A DNA stretch of 64,000 bases from Ehretia macrophylla (lineage: Eukaryota > Streptophyta > Magnoliopsida > Boraginales > Ehretiaceae). This document shows, in pieces, positions 22,746 through 32,943 of this stretch (position 1 is the stretch's first letter; each line of letters begins with the position of its first letter). The position numbers and the translations under genes were made by a program. Below the pieces are notes generated by a model, which did no database searches, had not been told where the DNA came from, and saw nothing but the letters and a program-made list of their open reading frames with translations. The stretch spans positions 19,295,648 through 19,359,647 of the forward strand of contig CM075765.1 in the NCBI GenBank assembly GCA_037974665.1, in the 5' to 3' direction.

Positions 22746-24563
22746 TCTCATATATATATATTTACACATCACTGTAGATGGCAAGATTCTCTCTTACACA
22801 CATATACTCTTTCGCATATACATATATTTACATAAACCCTAAATCATTGAATCGCCGATCTATGAAAATATGAGAGGGTAAATTCTCTATCTGTGCGCAC
22901 ATATAAACAACCGACAATATTGGTTATATGGATATGACTACAGCACATATCTTGTACTCAAAACTCCAGATGCATATGTATACTAATAGATTTGTGAATG
23001 TGAACTAATTGCAGGGCAGGGCTTGAGTAGGTGCTGAAACATCACAAAGGATTGGTTAAGAGCATGTTTGGTAAGCTTTGATTGCCGACTGTAGGATTTA
23101 ACAATTTTGTTTATTGATACTGTATAATATTGTTACTTTATGTGATGCTTGCTTTTGTTGTTACTATTTGTGTTAAAAGCTCATAAATGGAAAATTAATA
23201 GTATTTACAGACTCTTTAACTAATATACTTTGTCCAACCAACTGAGCATCGTTTGTTGGATTTGACTACACCACGTATCTCTGTATTCAAACTCCAAGCA
23301 TATATATATACATACACACTCTCACTATATAATATCGTTGCTTTATGTGATGCTTGCCATTGTTATTATTTGTGTCACAAGCTTTGAAATGTAAAACTCA
23401 TAGTGTTTACAATGTGTTTAACTATTATAAAGAAAATTGGCGAAGTTGTATTTTACCCCCTTATAAGCTCCAAACCTCTCAGTTTGTCCCCTAAGAAGTT
23501 TCAAGTTTTGCATTCTTGGCCCCAAAGAATTTATTATTTATGTATGGTCCTTCAAAAAAGGAAAATGTTAAAGCTTAGGTGCAAATCCTTTTGCATTGTA
23601 AGAATTGTGAGATGTAAAGGAAGATGTCATGCGAATTCTATGGTCTTTAGTAATTTGGGTTTAATTGACATGAAGAATGATCAACTTTTTTATGGGAAAA
23701 TATGAGATATTAGAGAATTTTAATGCAGTAGACGTAAATTGTGTTGTTTCAATATCTGTTTTGGACTTAGTTATGAATTAAAATGATTTTATGGCTTCTA
23801 GTTAGAAGTCAGAAAGGTTGTAACCAATTCCTAATGTTCTTGTCTCTCTTCCAAGGCTAGGAACACATAGCAGGGTATGTGGATGGTAACGAAATAGGCT
23901 TAAAAATGTGTTAGGGGGCCCCGCTTATGTGTGATGTGTCCACCACGCGCTGTGAGGCCAAGGCCTTTGTGAGAGGATGTTCTAAACGTCCTTCGTCTTT
24001 TTAAGGCAAAGACTTTGAATTTTCTCTTGAATGTACTAATTATGCTTTTGTTGCTCGACTGTTATATGCTTAGAATTAATGGGAAAACCGTAACATATTG
24101 CAAATGGTGATGTTGAAATTTGGCATGGAGGGGATAGCTGGTTGGCGTAATAAAAGGTCTGATGAGTTTTTATTTCTAAAATATTTTATTCTACTTCAAA
24201 ATCTCAAAAGAACCTTCGAAGGCAGGGCATCCTAGCAAAGGATGTCACCTAGCTGCCATTTTGTACGAAATTTTATATTCAAAAACCAGTTAAGAGTATT
24301 TCCTATGTGTAGGTGTTTGTTTTCCTAGTTGGAGTGTGTTCCTTTAACCCTAGAACTATGTTTACATTGTTTCCATGCCAAGGTAGCAGAGCTCACAACT
24401 TCCACCTGTCTTGAAATTAGAAATGCAAACTATATTCATTAAGAAATTTCTCACGTGTGCTTTGCATTATGAAATTGTAGCTTGTTCAATTGCATTAGAA
24501 TGTCGTACTTGTAAGGATGAACTGAAAAGTGATGAACTAAAGAACTAACACTAATTTGACAAA
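22746..24563. other. Intergenic DNA with an internal partial duplication, no gene recognised
   Basis: The segments 22930-23220 and 23265-23420 share blocks (TTTATGTGATGCTTGC, TGACTACA(G/C)CAC, ATAATATTGTTAC-like), showing an old partial duplication. Near 23440 the sequence GGCGAAGTTGTATTTTACCC, followed by ACCTCTCAGTTTGTCCCC, resembles an arm of a Mutator-like foldback element whose partner was not found. No coding homology was seen. Confidence 0.45.
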
Positions 24564-24945
24564 AAGGACTGCATATTAAAGAAATAATATCTTCAAAATA
24601 GTGCTTGTATCCATTATATGGATTACAAAATCAAAGTTCACATATAGAGTATTTCATACTAAAAAAAAGGCATATGTAAAGTACTGCACAAGGACTGCAT
24701 ATTAAAGAAACAATATATGCAAAATAGTGCTTGTCTCTATTATATGGATTACAAAACCAAAGGTAACATATAGAGTGATGCATACTAAGAAAAGGGCATA
24801 TGTTAAGTACTACACAAGGACTGCATATTAAATAAACAATACCTATAAAATAGTGCTTGTCGGCATGATATGGATTGCAAAACCAAAGTTAGCATATAGA
24901 GTGTTGCATACTAATAAAAAGGCATATGTAAAGTACTGCATGCTA
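24564..24945. repeat. Tandem repeat, three copies of a 126-bp unit
   Basis: Units starting AAGGACTGCATATTAAA begin at 24564, 24690 and 24816, an exact 126-base period, with about 85-90% identity by eye. A shortened fourth copy follows to about 24985. Each unit contains TAGTGCTTGT and CATATAGAGT. It is AT-rich, non-coding and unrelated to CRISPR, since units abut without unique spacers. Confidence 0.9.
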
Positions 24946-25155
24946 GAATAAACATATGTGAAGTGGTGCATGTCTCCATATTAAAGAAACATCTTTCCAT
25001 GCTAGTTCATGTCTACGTGATGTCCTGAATACTCATTAAAAACAACATAGGCTTCTTCATTTCTCTTCTCATTGAAGAATGCTTTAGCAAGCACAACATG
25101 TGTGTTGAAGTCGAGTGGAACTCTAGCTGTTTTGCTTTGATTGTAGCATTGTAGT

Positions 25156-26607
25156 TATTGGATTATATGCCCTAAAAGCCAATTTTAGGACATAATAATT
25201 ATATTATTTATTTTAATGTGGGCAATCTATTTAAATATAATTAATGCGATTAATTATTTAAATAAGAGTCCTTAGAATAATATTATAGATTCTATCCTTA
25301 AGAGTAAGGATATGAGTGACAGAATCTATATTCATAAATATATTTTAAAATAGTCCCCGATCGTAGGATAAATTAATTGGGCGTTGTTTTATCCGGAAAG
25401 ATCGGATTACAGTCTACCATCCAAATAATATGAGATATTGATTTGGACGATTAGCCTCATATCGTAAGGGTAGATGTATAAGTACTTACTGAGAACAAGT
25501 AACTGGACATGACCGCCAATACAACGAATTACATGTAATGGTCAATAATTCATTGTATAGTGTAATGGTGCAATTAGTCCTTAGATCTGAGACACCACGG
25601 TTATCTTGTGTTAGGGGTAATGTGATTTGCTAGTGCAATAAAGCTAGTCCTCATTAAGGATTGGATAATGTACTCAGTGGTTACGATCTATTCCGGCATG
25701 GAGATATGTGTGTGTAGATATAGAATCTGTCAATTAAGGATCCAATGTGATCTATTAATTGTAGAAATCCTTAGCCGAGGTAGAATAGTGAAAGTTGTTC
25801 CACATATTATTCATAAGTTACTAATTAAATAGATTTGGACATATGATTGAGTAATAGAGCTTGACGACCCTATCCATGACTTTAGCTCAATCGGGATAAT
25901 TTAGACAGAATGAATTGATTGCATGATAAAAACTAAGAGTTCGTAGAATTTATACTTCATTATTAGTTGGGTAGTTGTGATATACTGCTAGGTATCACCA
26001 CGACTTGCGAGAAATAAATTAGAAGAGTTCTAATTAAATATTAATTGGATTAATATGATTTTGCTGCCAATTAATTATGAACCCGAGAGGTCACACACAA
26101 AAGAAATTTGGAATTAATCAGCAAGGAAAATAAATTAAATGTTAGAAGAGTCTAATATTTAATTGGACTTAATACTGATTAGATTGGAATATTAGTCCAA
26201 TCATTTAATCAGTCCAAGTCCAGTAATTAGGACTGACCCAAAAGCTAGCCCTAATATGTTCAGGGTTTCCTATAAATAAGAAACTATGACAGACAGAATA
26301 GCTAGCACAAATCCTGTTTTTCATAGCAAATATATTTTTTCTAAAACTCCTAATGGGGGTTTTACTGATTGATGGCTCGGATCTCGTGTGGATACTTTCG
26401 GAGGCTTCACAATTGGGGAGCTTTGGATTGTTCAGATTCGTCACTGGAAAGGTAATCCTGAAAACTTTAATGCGTAATTAATAGTTGATTATTTATACAT
26501 GTTATAATCTACGTAATTAGCCATGAACGGATGCATGAGTATTAATTATTTCCTCTGTATTTATTCTGATTATAAAAATTTTAAAATACCATGCACGATT
26601 CCCAATA
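25156..26607 (+). mobile_element. 5' LTR of a Copia-like retroelement with TA...TA termini
   Basis: The 1452-bp LTR starts TATTGG and ends CCAATA, a perfect 6-base inverted pair, where TGTTGG...CCAACA would be canonical. A TATA box (CCTATAAATAAGAA) is at about 26269. The primer site follows right after the 3' end (26609). A poly-A-like signal region is not resolved. No second LTR is seen in the window, so the element is incomplete. Confidence 0.75.
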
Positions 26608-28184
26608 GTGGTATCAGAGCCACCGTTCATGTATTTTACGTGATTATTCGATTTTAGCACAAAATTGTATAACACAACTGAGGTGTCAATTTAGTAGTTT
26701 ATGAAACTATCTATTAAAAATTGATAGATTCTGAATCTATTAATTTTATGCCCATAAATTTAATTGGATTAAATTGTTGCCCTAGAATTCTTCCCTAACT
26801 ATTTTCATAAATTTTTTTATGAAAATTGTTTTATTTACTCATGTGAAACAATTTGTTGAAATTGTTTTCAGACGAATAAAACAATTATTTATAATTTGTA
26901 AAAGTGTTTTACAAAGGTTTTAAAATCTGATTTTTGAATATGTTTCAAAACTTTGAAAAACAGATTTTTGAAAAGTGTTTTCAAGGATTTAAAATCTGTT
27001 TTGTTATTTTTCAAAAAAAAAAAAAAAATCTGAAAATCAAAATTTCAAAAATTGCAGGAAACCCTCCCCATCCCCATTCGTTGCTGGTGGTGGCGCAGCC
27101 TTGGTACGCCGTTGACCCTACAACCAGTGGGGCAGTTAGACTGCCCTACCAGCAATGGGGGTGAAGAGCAGCCTCTGCTCCTCACAGGAGCCACGCGAGG
27201 AGCAGTGGGGCTACTCCCAGCGAGAAGGCTGTGGCCAGCGGGTGCTTGGTCACTATTACAACAGCAACAGCAATGGCAGCACGAGGCTGCAGCAGCCTCG
27301 CACTGCCGTTACTGTTGCTGTCGACGGTGACAGCACCGCAGGCCACTGATGTGGCCAGCGGGTGCTTGGTCACCGTTACAACAGCACCATGCCGCTGCCA
27401 TGGTGGCAGTGACTATGGTGGCTTGACATGCAAAAAGGAAGAGGGGTGGGGGGTGGCGCACAGGGAAGAAAAAAGAAAAAAAAATGTTTTTTGGTGGGTT
27501 AGGGTTTTTATACCCGAACCCAGTCCAGATCCGGATCCGGATCTGGGTCCAAGTCAAAGACCCAAGTTGTTGGGCTCCTTGGGGTGTTTTGCTTTTAAAA
27601 GGGATTTTCTTTTTCTTTCTTTAGTTTTTGGGCTAAATGGGCATATTCATATTGGGCCAAATAGATTTGGACTTAAATCAAAAATAGTGTGGACTATTTT
27701 TTATGTTTGAATTGGACTGTTGGTTTTGGACTTGGACTTAATTAAAATATGTTGGACTTATTTTAATTTTTAAAAGGTCTAGTTTGTTTAATTAGTTTTG
27801 TTTGACAAATTAATTAAAAGAGCTCAAATATACTCTTGACGCTTCATATTAATAAATAGTTTATTGATTATTAAATATAATTTGATTATATTTATATTTT
27901 ATAAATATGAGATATTTATGGAGTTAATTTAATAAAGAGTTTATAAAATAGAATAAATTTAATAAAGGGTTATTAAATTGGAAAAATTCTAATGTAAAGA
28001 GTTTATATTAGAAAATTAATTGTGCTATACTTATAGTTAATTAATTTATTAATTAATTACTATAAATATAATGAGATTATATTTATTTAAATATGAGATA
28101 TTTAAGGATCCAAATTAATAAAAGTGTTTATTAATAGGATAAGCCTAATATAATGAGATTATATTGCTATAAATAATCGTATCA
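26608..28184 (+). mobile_element. Primer-binding site and untranslated leader of the Copia-like element
   Basis: The sequence 26609-26621 reads TGGTATCAGAGCC, the standard site complementary to the 3' end of initiator tRNA-Met. The following 1.5 kb has no gag or pol frame. It holds a GC-rich island (27058-27480) in which GGCCAGCGGGTGCTTGGTCA occurs twice, 120 bases apart, and a CCGGATCCGGATCCGGAT-like stretch near 27530. Homology to the element ends where PPR-like sequence begins at about 28185, so the internal region is truncated. Overlapping frames of 60-160 codons in the GC-rich part are low-complexity and not genes. Confidence 0.7.
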
Positions 28185-28719
28185 AACTTCATCCCTTTGC
28201 TGTGAATCCTATCAAAAAGTTATAGTGCCTCATCTACTTTTCCAATCTTTCAATATCCTTGTATGAGGCTATTGTAGCTGACTACATTAGGCTTCAACCC
28301 CTTTTTCTTCATTTTTTTAAGCAACTTCATTGCCTTGTCCAAATAACCATACTTGGATACATCAAGTAATATGTCATAGCTTACCATTTTTGGTTCTACA
28401 CTCATAGATTATATCTTATTATTTGCTTCTTGCATCAACTCTTTTCTTGAAAGCCATTTTAGGTACGCATTGAGGGTATATGCATCAGGGGAGATACCAT
28501 TTTTGGTCATCTTGATGATAAAATCATTTGTCTTTTCCCACAAATCCCTACCCAAACATGAGTGTATTATATGTGATAACATCTGGTTGGATCCTAAACT
28601 TTGTCATTTTTTTATACAAGTCGATGGCAGTTCCAATTTCACATTCAAAGCAATTGTACTTAATGAGGCTATTGACGCTAATCCCAACTCAAAACTTGCA
28701 GACAAAAATATTTAAGGTT
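28185..28719 (-). pseudogene. PPR (pentatricopeptide repeat) gene fragment
   Basis: On the minus strand successive PPR motifs are readable: PDVITYNTLM, PDAYTLNAYL, PKMVSYDILL and PNVVSYNSLI, spaced about 32-35 residues apart, with helix-B-like stretches such as YLDKAMKLLKKMKKKG between them. At least one frameshift (after TLMFG) and two in-frame stops (after NNKI and after QGY) break the frame. PPR proteins bind organellar RNA; the P-type motif order resembles fertility-restorer-like PPRs. Copia-like sequence abuts its 3' end and a TRIM element sits at its 5' end, so both boundaries are transposon junctions. Confidence 0.85.
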
Positions 28720-28724
28720 GACAC

Positions 28725-29398
28725 TGTTAAAATATAACACTTGTCCTATATCAAAAAATTAAAAAAATTATATTCGTCCACATGTGACCCATCTCGTTTC
28801 GCTCTCGTAGACTCATTTTTCTCATGTTAGCTTGTTCTTGTTCTTGTTTCGCTGACTCGTTTCTCTCATGTCAGTTCGTTCTCATCGGGTCACACGTGAG
28901 AGGGGTGTTACATGTGATATCTCCTATATCGGCTCATCATAACCAAAAAGACCACTTAAAAAGGTCATGGGCCAGCTTCACTTGACACCAATTGGTTTTA
29001 AGATAGAAATCCATGATTCTTCACATGGTATCAGAGCTGGGCCCTTGGTCTAGTCATATTTATTTACGTGCGACCCATCTCAAAAATTCTATCCACATGT
29101 ATTCAATCTTCTTCCACGTGTGACCTAGTATTCAATCTTCCATGTGTGACCCATTTTAAAAATTCGGTCCACATGTATTCAATTTTCCAAGTGTGACCTA
29201 TCTAAAAAATTAGGACCACACGTGTTCAATCTTCCATGTATGACTCCTCTCAAATCAGGTCACACGTGAGGGAAAATATTAGAATATAACACTTGTTCCA
29301 TATTATAAAATTAGAAAGTCTAAGACCATCTTATAAGATCATGGACTACTCCACTTGGCACCAATTAATTTTAAGATAGAAATTCATAATTTTTAACA
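28725..29398 (+). mobile_element. TRIM retroelement with three LTR copies and 5-bp target duplication
   Basis: The whole unit is flanked by GACAC at 28720-28724 and 29399-29403. Inside are a partial LTR (28725-28771, starting TGTTAAAATATAACAC), a full LTR of about 119 bp (28907-29025) and a final LTR of 122 bp (29277-29398, ending TTTTTAACA). The second LTR is followed directly by a primer site, TGGTATCAGAGCTGG, at 29026. Both later LTRs are preceded by purine-rich tracts (GTGAGAGGGG and GTGAGGGAAAA). The spacers carry repeated (A/G)CATGTGACC and CACACGTG(A/T) words. There is no coding capacity, as expected for terminal-repeat retrotransposons in miniature. Confidence 0.85.
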
Positions 29399-29403
29399 GA
29401 CAC

Positions 29404-30234
29404 CCAGAGCTCCACACAAATGCAACCTATTCTAATATGTTTGGATCGCAAAATAAAATATAGTAGCTAATCCTACACCAAATTGATTTTCTGATGCGTA
29501 CTTGTTATACGAACACGATGGGCCTATCTCATTGAAATCATCTAACGTAAGGAGAATATCAAATAAAAGCGATAAAGGCTCAGTCCCAATTTTCCCCAAT
29601 CAAGGCATTGTTGTACAAAATATAGATGAATCTACAGCTCTATCTAATTTTATTTCGGACCACTCCTCCATTTTCACAGCAAGATCTCATTAGAAATTTA
29701 TAGTTTCCTTTGATACAGAAGGAAAACATGGAAAAGTAAAACATAAAGAGAAAAACGATGAACCAACACACCACCACTTATCTCTACCAGGCAAGGCCCA
29801 TCGTTTCAATCATAGTTTTGCTCTTACTTTATCAACTTCAAGTGATTGCAACCATATCCGTAAGCATCATTAGAAGGACACCATACATCTCTTTATGTAT
29901 TCAATTCAAATTAACTACACATAAGGTAAGGATAAAAACTACCTCCCCTTCTGTCAATTTAAGATACCAACACTCTAAATTGAGCAATTCAAGCAGTTTA
30001 TCAAATACAATGATTAATATTTATTTAAAGCATGAATTAATTTACTCTGCCCATTTTGCAACAAGATCATTTAGCATGAAAATTCTAACTTTTCAATTGT
30101 TGCTGCTCCTAAATTCCCCACTACTTTTAGTAAAAGATCACGCGGCGTGGTTAGTATAATCATAAACCACAAAATATGCCTTAGATATTCACAAATGGAC
30201 TTACTCATAACTAATCTACAAATTATGAAGAACG
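29404..30234. other. AT-rich DNA, no gene recognised
   Basis: Frames of 63 codons (29502-29693) and 133 codons (29758-30159), both on the plus strand, have no recognisable motif. The region might be an intron or a remnant of whatever gene fragments lie to its right. Confidence 0.4.
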
Positions 30235-30245
30235 CATTGCAATTA

Positions 30246-30341
30246 CACTTTTTTTCCACCCCTATTTTTCCCCCACCCCATGAGATTTGAACCGTCTAAT
30301 TGCCAAGGGGAGTAACCCACCATTAGGCTACTCCTGAATCT
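30246..30341 (-). mobile_element. tRNA-derived SINE with 11-bp target duplication
   Basis: On the minus strand the 96-bp body starts GAGATTCAGGAGTAGCC. It has a box A-like TAGCCTAATGGTGGG and, about 30 bases on, a box B-like GGTTCAAATCTC, then ends in GTGGAAAAAAAGTG. The 11 bases CATTGCAATTA (plus strand) flank it at 30235-30245 and 30342-30352. These are the marks of a short tRNA-derived SINE inserted by LINE machinery. The family name is unknown. Confidence 0.8.
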
Positions 30342-30514
30342 CATTGCAATTAATTTTTTTTTGTTTTGCAACTGCAATTACACATTTCTGCTAGCTTAAG
30401 CTTACTCAGAAAAAAAGGCATTTAAGCAGCAAGTTTCCTGGGAAAAAAATGATGAAGAATTAAAGTTTTTAAATAAATTTTAAAAAAAAGGGTCAAAAGA
30501 AGGAGTAAACTTAC

Positions 30515-30598
30515 CCTTTGTTTACCAGGGATAGTGCAGTGCCACACCATGAGATTCACTGAACCATCAGCAAGTGTCTCTGTCCGTGCCACAAAACC
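30515..30598 (-). pseudogene. SCE1: Isolated exon of the SUMO-conjugating enzyme E2 (SCE1/UBC9)
   Basis: The minus strand encodes GFVARTETLADGSVNLMV then WHCTIPGKQR, which matches the second exon of plant SCE1 closely. It is bounded by a TTTTAG acceptor and a GTAAG donor and is exactly 84 bases (28 codons), the size I recall for that exon. Neither the first exon nor the following exon, which would start TDWEGGYF and carry the catalytic Cys region, is found within about 1 kb on either side. It is therefore a stranded gene fragment, perhaps moved by a transposon or left after deletion. The identity is firm; whether it is transcribed is unknown. Confidence 0.8.
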
Positions 30599-30889
30599 CT
30601 AAAACCATTTCATTCAAAATACACAAAAAATTATGTTACAAAAAAATAGAAAATAACAAAAGAGGGGAGAGAACTAAATGCATAGGATTTTATTTGAATA
30701 GATACCAATCTCCATTATGCGATGTCACATTCACTTTGAATTGTTCTGTGAGTTTCCCTTTAACTTACGGACAAGGTATAGAGTTACATATATCAGGACG
30801 AAAAGAAAGAGTTCACTATGAAATGTAAAATACAAAAAATAACAGAAAAGAGATATATGTAGCATTAGAACACCTTGAGCTCACAGATG

Positions 30890-31059
30890 CTAGTCTATAG
30901 ACTCCGCAGGTGCTTGCTGATCATGTTCTTCGTTTGTGTCAGACATCCCATCACTCTCGCTACCAATTCCATCACTTTCACTCTGTTCTCTTAAACGAAC
31001 CTCAGATCTTTGTGAAATATTTCCCTCGTCAGCACTTCTGGAAGTCTCACTGTCAATTC
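30890..31059 (-). pseudogene. Possible terminal exon with acidic Ser/Glu-rich C-terminus
   Basis: A TTTTAG acceptor (31061-31060, minus strand) is followed by an open frame, GIDSETSRSADEGNISQ then SESDGIGSESDGMSDTNEEH, ending ESID and TAG at 30892-30890. The composition is coding-like and acidic and differs from the AT-rich noise around it. I do not recognise the protein. It lies about 290 bases upstream of the SCE1 exon on the same strand but carries its own stop, so the two are unlikely to be one intact gene. Confidence 0.45.
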
Positions 31060-31163
31060 CTAAAAGTAAAAATAAATCATTAAACAAAGAGTCGAAAGAC
31101 AAAAATCCCAAACTATTATTCATTTTCTAACAAAAAACGCTAGTTAATATACATATATATAAA

Positions 31164-32261
31164 GGGTGAATAGCTCCAGACGCCCCTGTGGTCAGACGTA
31201 AGTACACACAACCCCCATGTGGTCTCAAACCTCCTCCAGACCCCCCTGTGGTCCGACCCTTGAAGCACACCGCCCCCCTCCATCAAATTTTCCGTCACTT
31301 TTGACGGGATGTGCAGTACACTCGCGTAAAATGTAATTTTTGTTAATTTTTAACGTATTTGACAATAAAATAATAGTAGTAATTGAAAAAAATAATAAAA
31401 AAATAAAAAAATGGAAACAGTCAACTCACCACCACTATCATCTCCGCCACCATCTTCTTCTCTAGCCACCAACAATCAACTACACCACCACCATCATCTC
31501 CATCACCATTTCCACCTCTGGTCACCACTACCGCCACCATTACACCGCCACTACACATGTACATATTATGTATATATGTATATATATCATTTCTCCGCCG
31601 TAAGCAGCGGATTAGACCTCGCTTTGACAGCCTCCACTATAGGCCAACCCAGCGAGTAGCGGAGAAAATGAGCGACACTCGTCGTCCGAAATCATTCTCC
31701 ACGAAAAAGCTTGAAATTAAGTCATCGATTTGCTTATACTTTGTCTTTTTTGGATCATAAGTCATCATCTTCACTGACAATGACGATGATGATGTCTTTT
31801 TTGGATTATGAGTCATCGTCTTCACCGACGATGACAATGATGATGTTGCAGCTTTTTTGAATTGCAGTTGGAGCTTGTCCTAAATATTCAAGATTTAGCT
31901 CCACAAAATTTGGATTAAATCATTGCAGTTGCAGCTTGTTTGAATTGCACCGAAGGTTGTGTGGTTTTTTTAGGGAGGGGTGGGGGTTGAGGAAGATGGT
32001 ACTGTTTTAATTTTTTTTTGGTAAAAATGGTATTTTGGTCCATTAATATATTTATTTTATTTCTATAATTGTTGAAAACTAATCCAAGTTGCAATGCATG
32101 TGTGTGTATTACACATTCAGTTAAAAATGACGAAATAATAGACGGAAGGGAGTCGAACGCACCAGATGGAAGACCACAGGGGGGTTTCGAGGAGGTTTGG
32201 AGACCACAGGGGGGTCGTGTGCACTTACGTCTGACCACATGGGATCTAAAGCTATTCACCC
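31164..32261. mobile_element. Mutator-like element, 1.1 kb, with 10-bp target duplication
   Basis: Both ends start GGGTGAATAGCT and continue as inverted repeats of about 150 bases, with repeated CCCC(C)TGTGGTC words. The flanks are TATATATAAA at 31154-31163 and again at 32262-32271, a perfect 10-bp target duplication. The interior holds a His/Pro-rich low-complexity frame (31411-31659) and GATGATGATGTCTTTTTTGG repeats (about 31785), but no transposase. It is non-autonomous. Confidence 0.9.
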
Positions 32262-32271
32262 TATATATAAA

Positions 32272-32943
32272 TAAAGGGAGAGAAGGAAGAACGTGAACCC
32301 AGGGCTAGCGCCATCGCCGAAGTCGTGCTTCCTGGAAGCCATTGGTTTGAGATCTGAGGAAGGCTTGATAGAGAAGCCAAGTTGTGTGTTTATAAACTGT
32401 TCGGAACAAATAAATTTCACAAAATTTTGCGGAATTTATTTGCAAATTCAACTTTTTATGTTTGGAATCATCATTCTTGGATTTGCTCAAGGCTTACCTA
32501 AATCCTTGCTCAGTAGGTAGAACTTACAAATCCATATTTTTTAAGTTTGTTTCTTTCTTTTGAGGACAAAATTACCCTTTAGATTTTTCTTTACACTTAA
32601 ATTTAAATTTGGCTCAAATACAAAGATAAAAAAATAAAATATCTTTTAAACCATCTCCCTCACCATTCTTCTTTCAATAAAACACAAAAAAAAATAATTG
32701 ATCAATAAGTCAGAGTATCAACACTTCATACTACTGCTTGTTAGATAGTTTAAAACTTATTGTTTATCATTCTTAAATTTTACTAATTCCAATAGAATAA
32801 ATGAGAGGTATTTGAGTAAAATATAATTTTTAATTTCAATTTCACATGTGTTGCAAATTACTGTTCCAAACAAAAGAATTTATTTAGAAATACAAATCAT
32901 CATGAAATTCATTTATAAATCAAATGAATTCCACAGTACAAGT
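32272..32943. mobile_element. MITE family X, copy 2 (split by the LTR element at 32944)
   Basis: From about 32381 it matches the copy at 10325-10925. Its last bases resume at 41067 (GCTTCTAAACACTA), on the far side of the 8.1-kb LTR element. A third copy at 53215-53405 shows the uninterrupted order ACTTGCTTCCAAACACTA, confirming the split. The sequence 32272-32380 before it is short non-repetitive DNA with one GC-rich patch. Confidence 0.8.

Noticed and set aside
24564..24945. Regular repeats that might suggest a CRISPR-like array
   Set aside because: Units are 126 bp, adjacent without spacers, and the genome is a plant.
27052..27710. Overlapping frames in the GC-rich Copia leader
   Set aside because: Several frames overlap on both strands, with low-complexity Gln, Ala and Leu runs. 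No gag motif is seen.
29502..30159. Two plus-strand frames of 63 and 133 codons
   Set aside because: No motif was found, and neighbouring gene fragments are on the other strand. They may be chance frames in AT-rich DNA.
31411..31659. His/Pro/Ser-rich frame inside the Mutator-like element
   Set aside because: It is low complexity from CCACCA-type repeats. It is not convincing as a captured gene.
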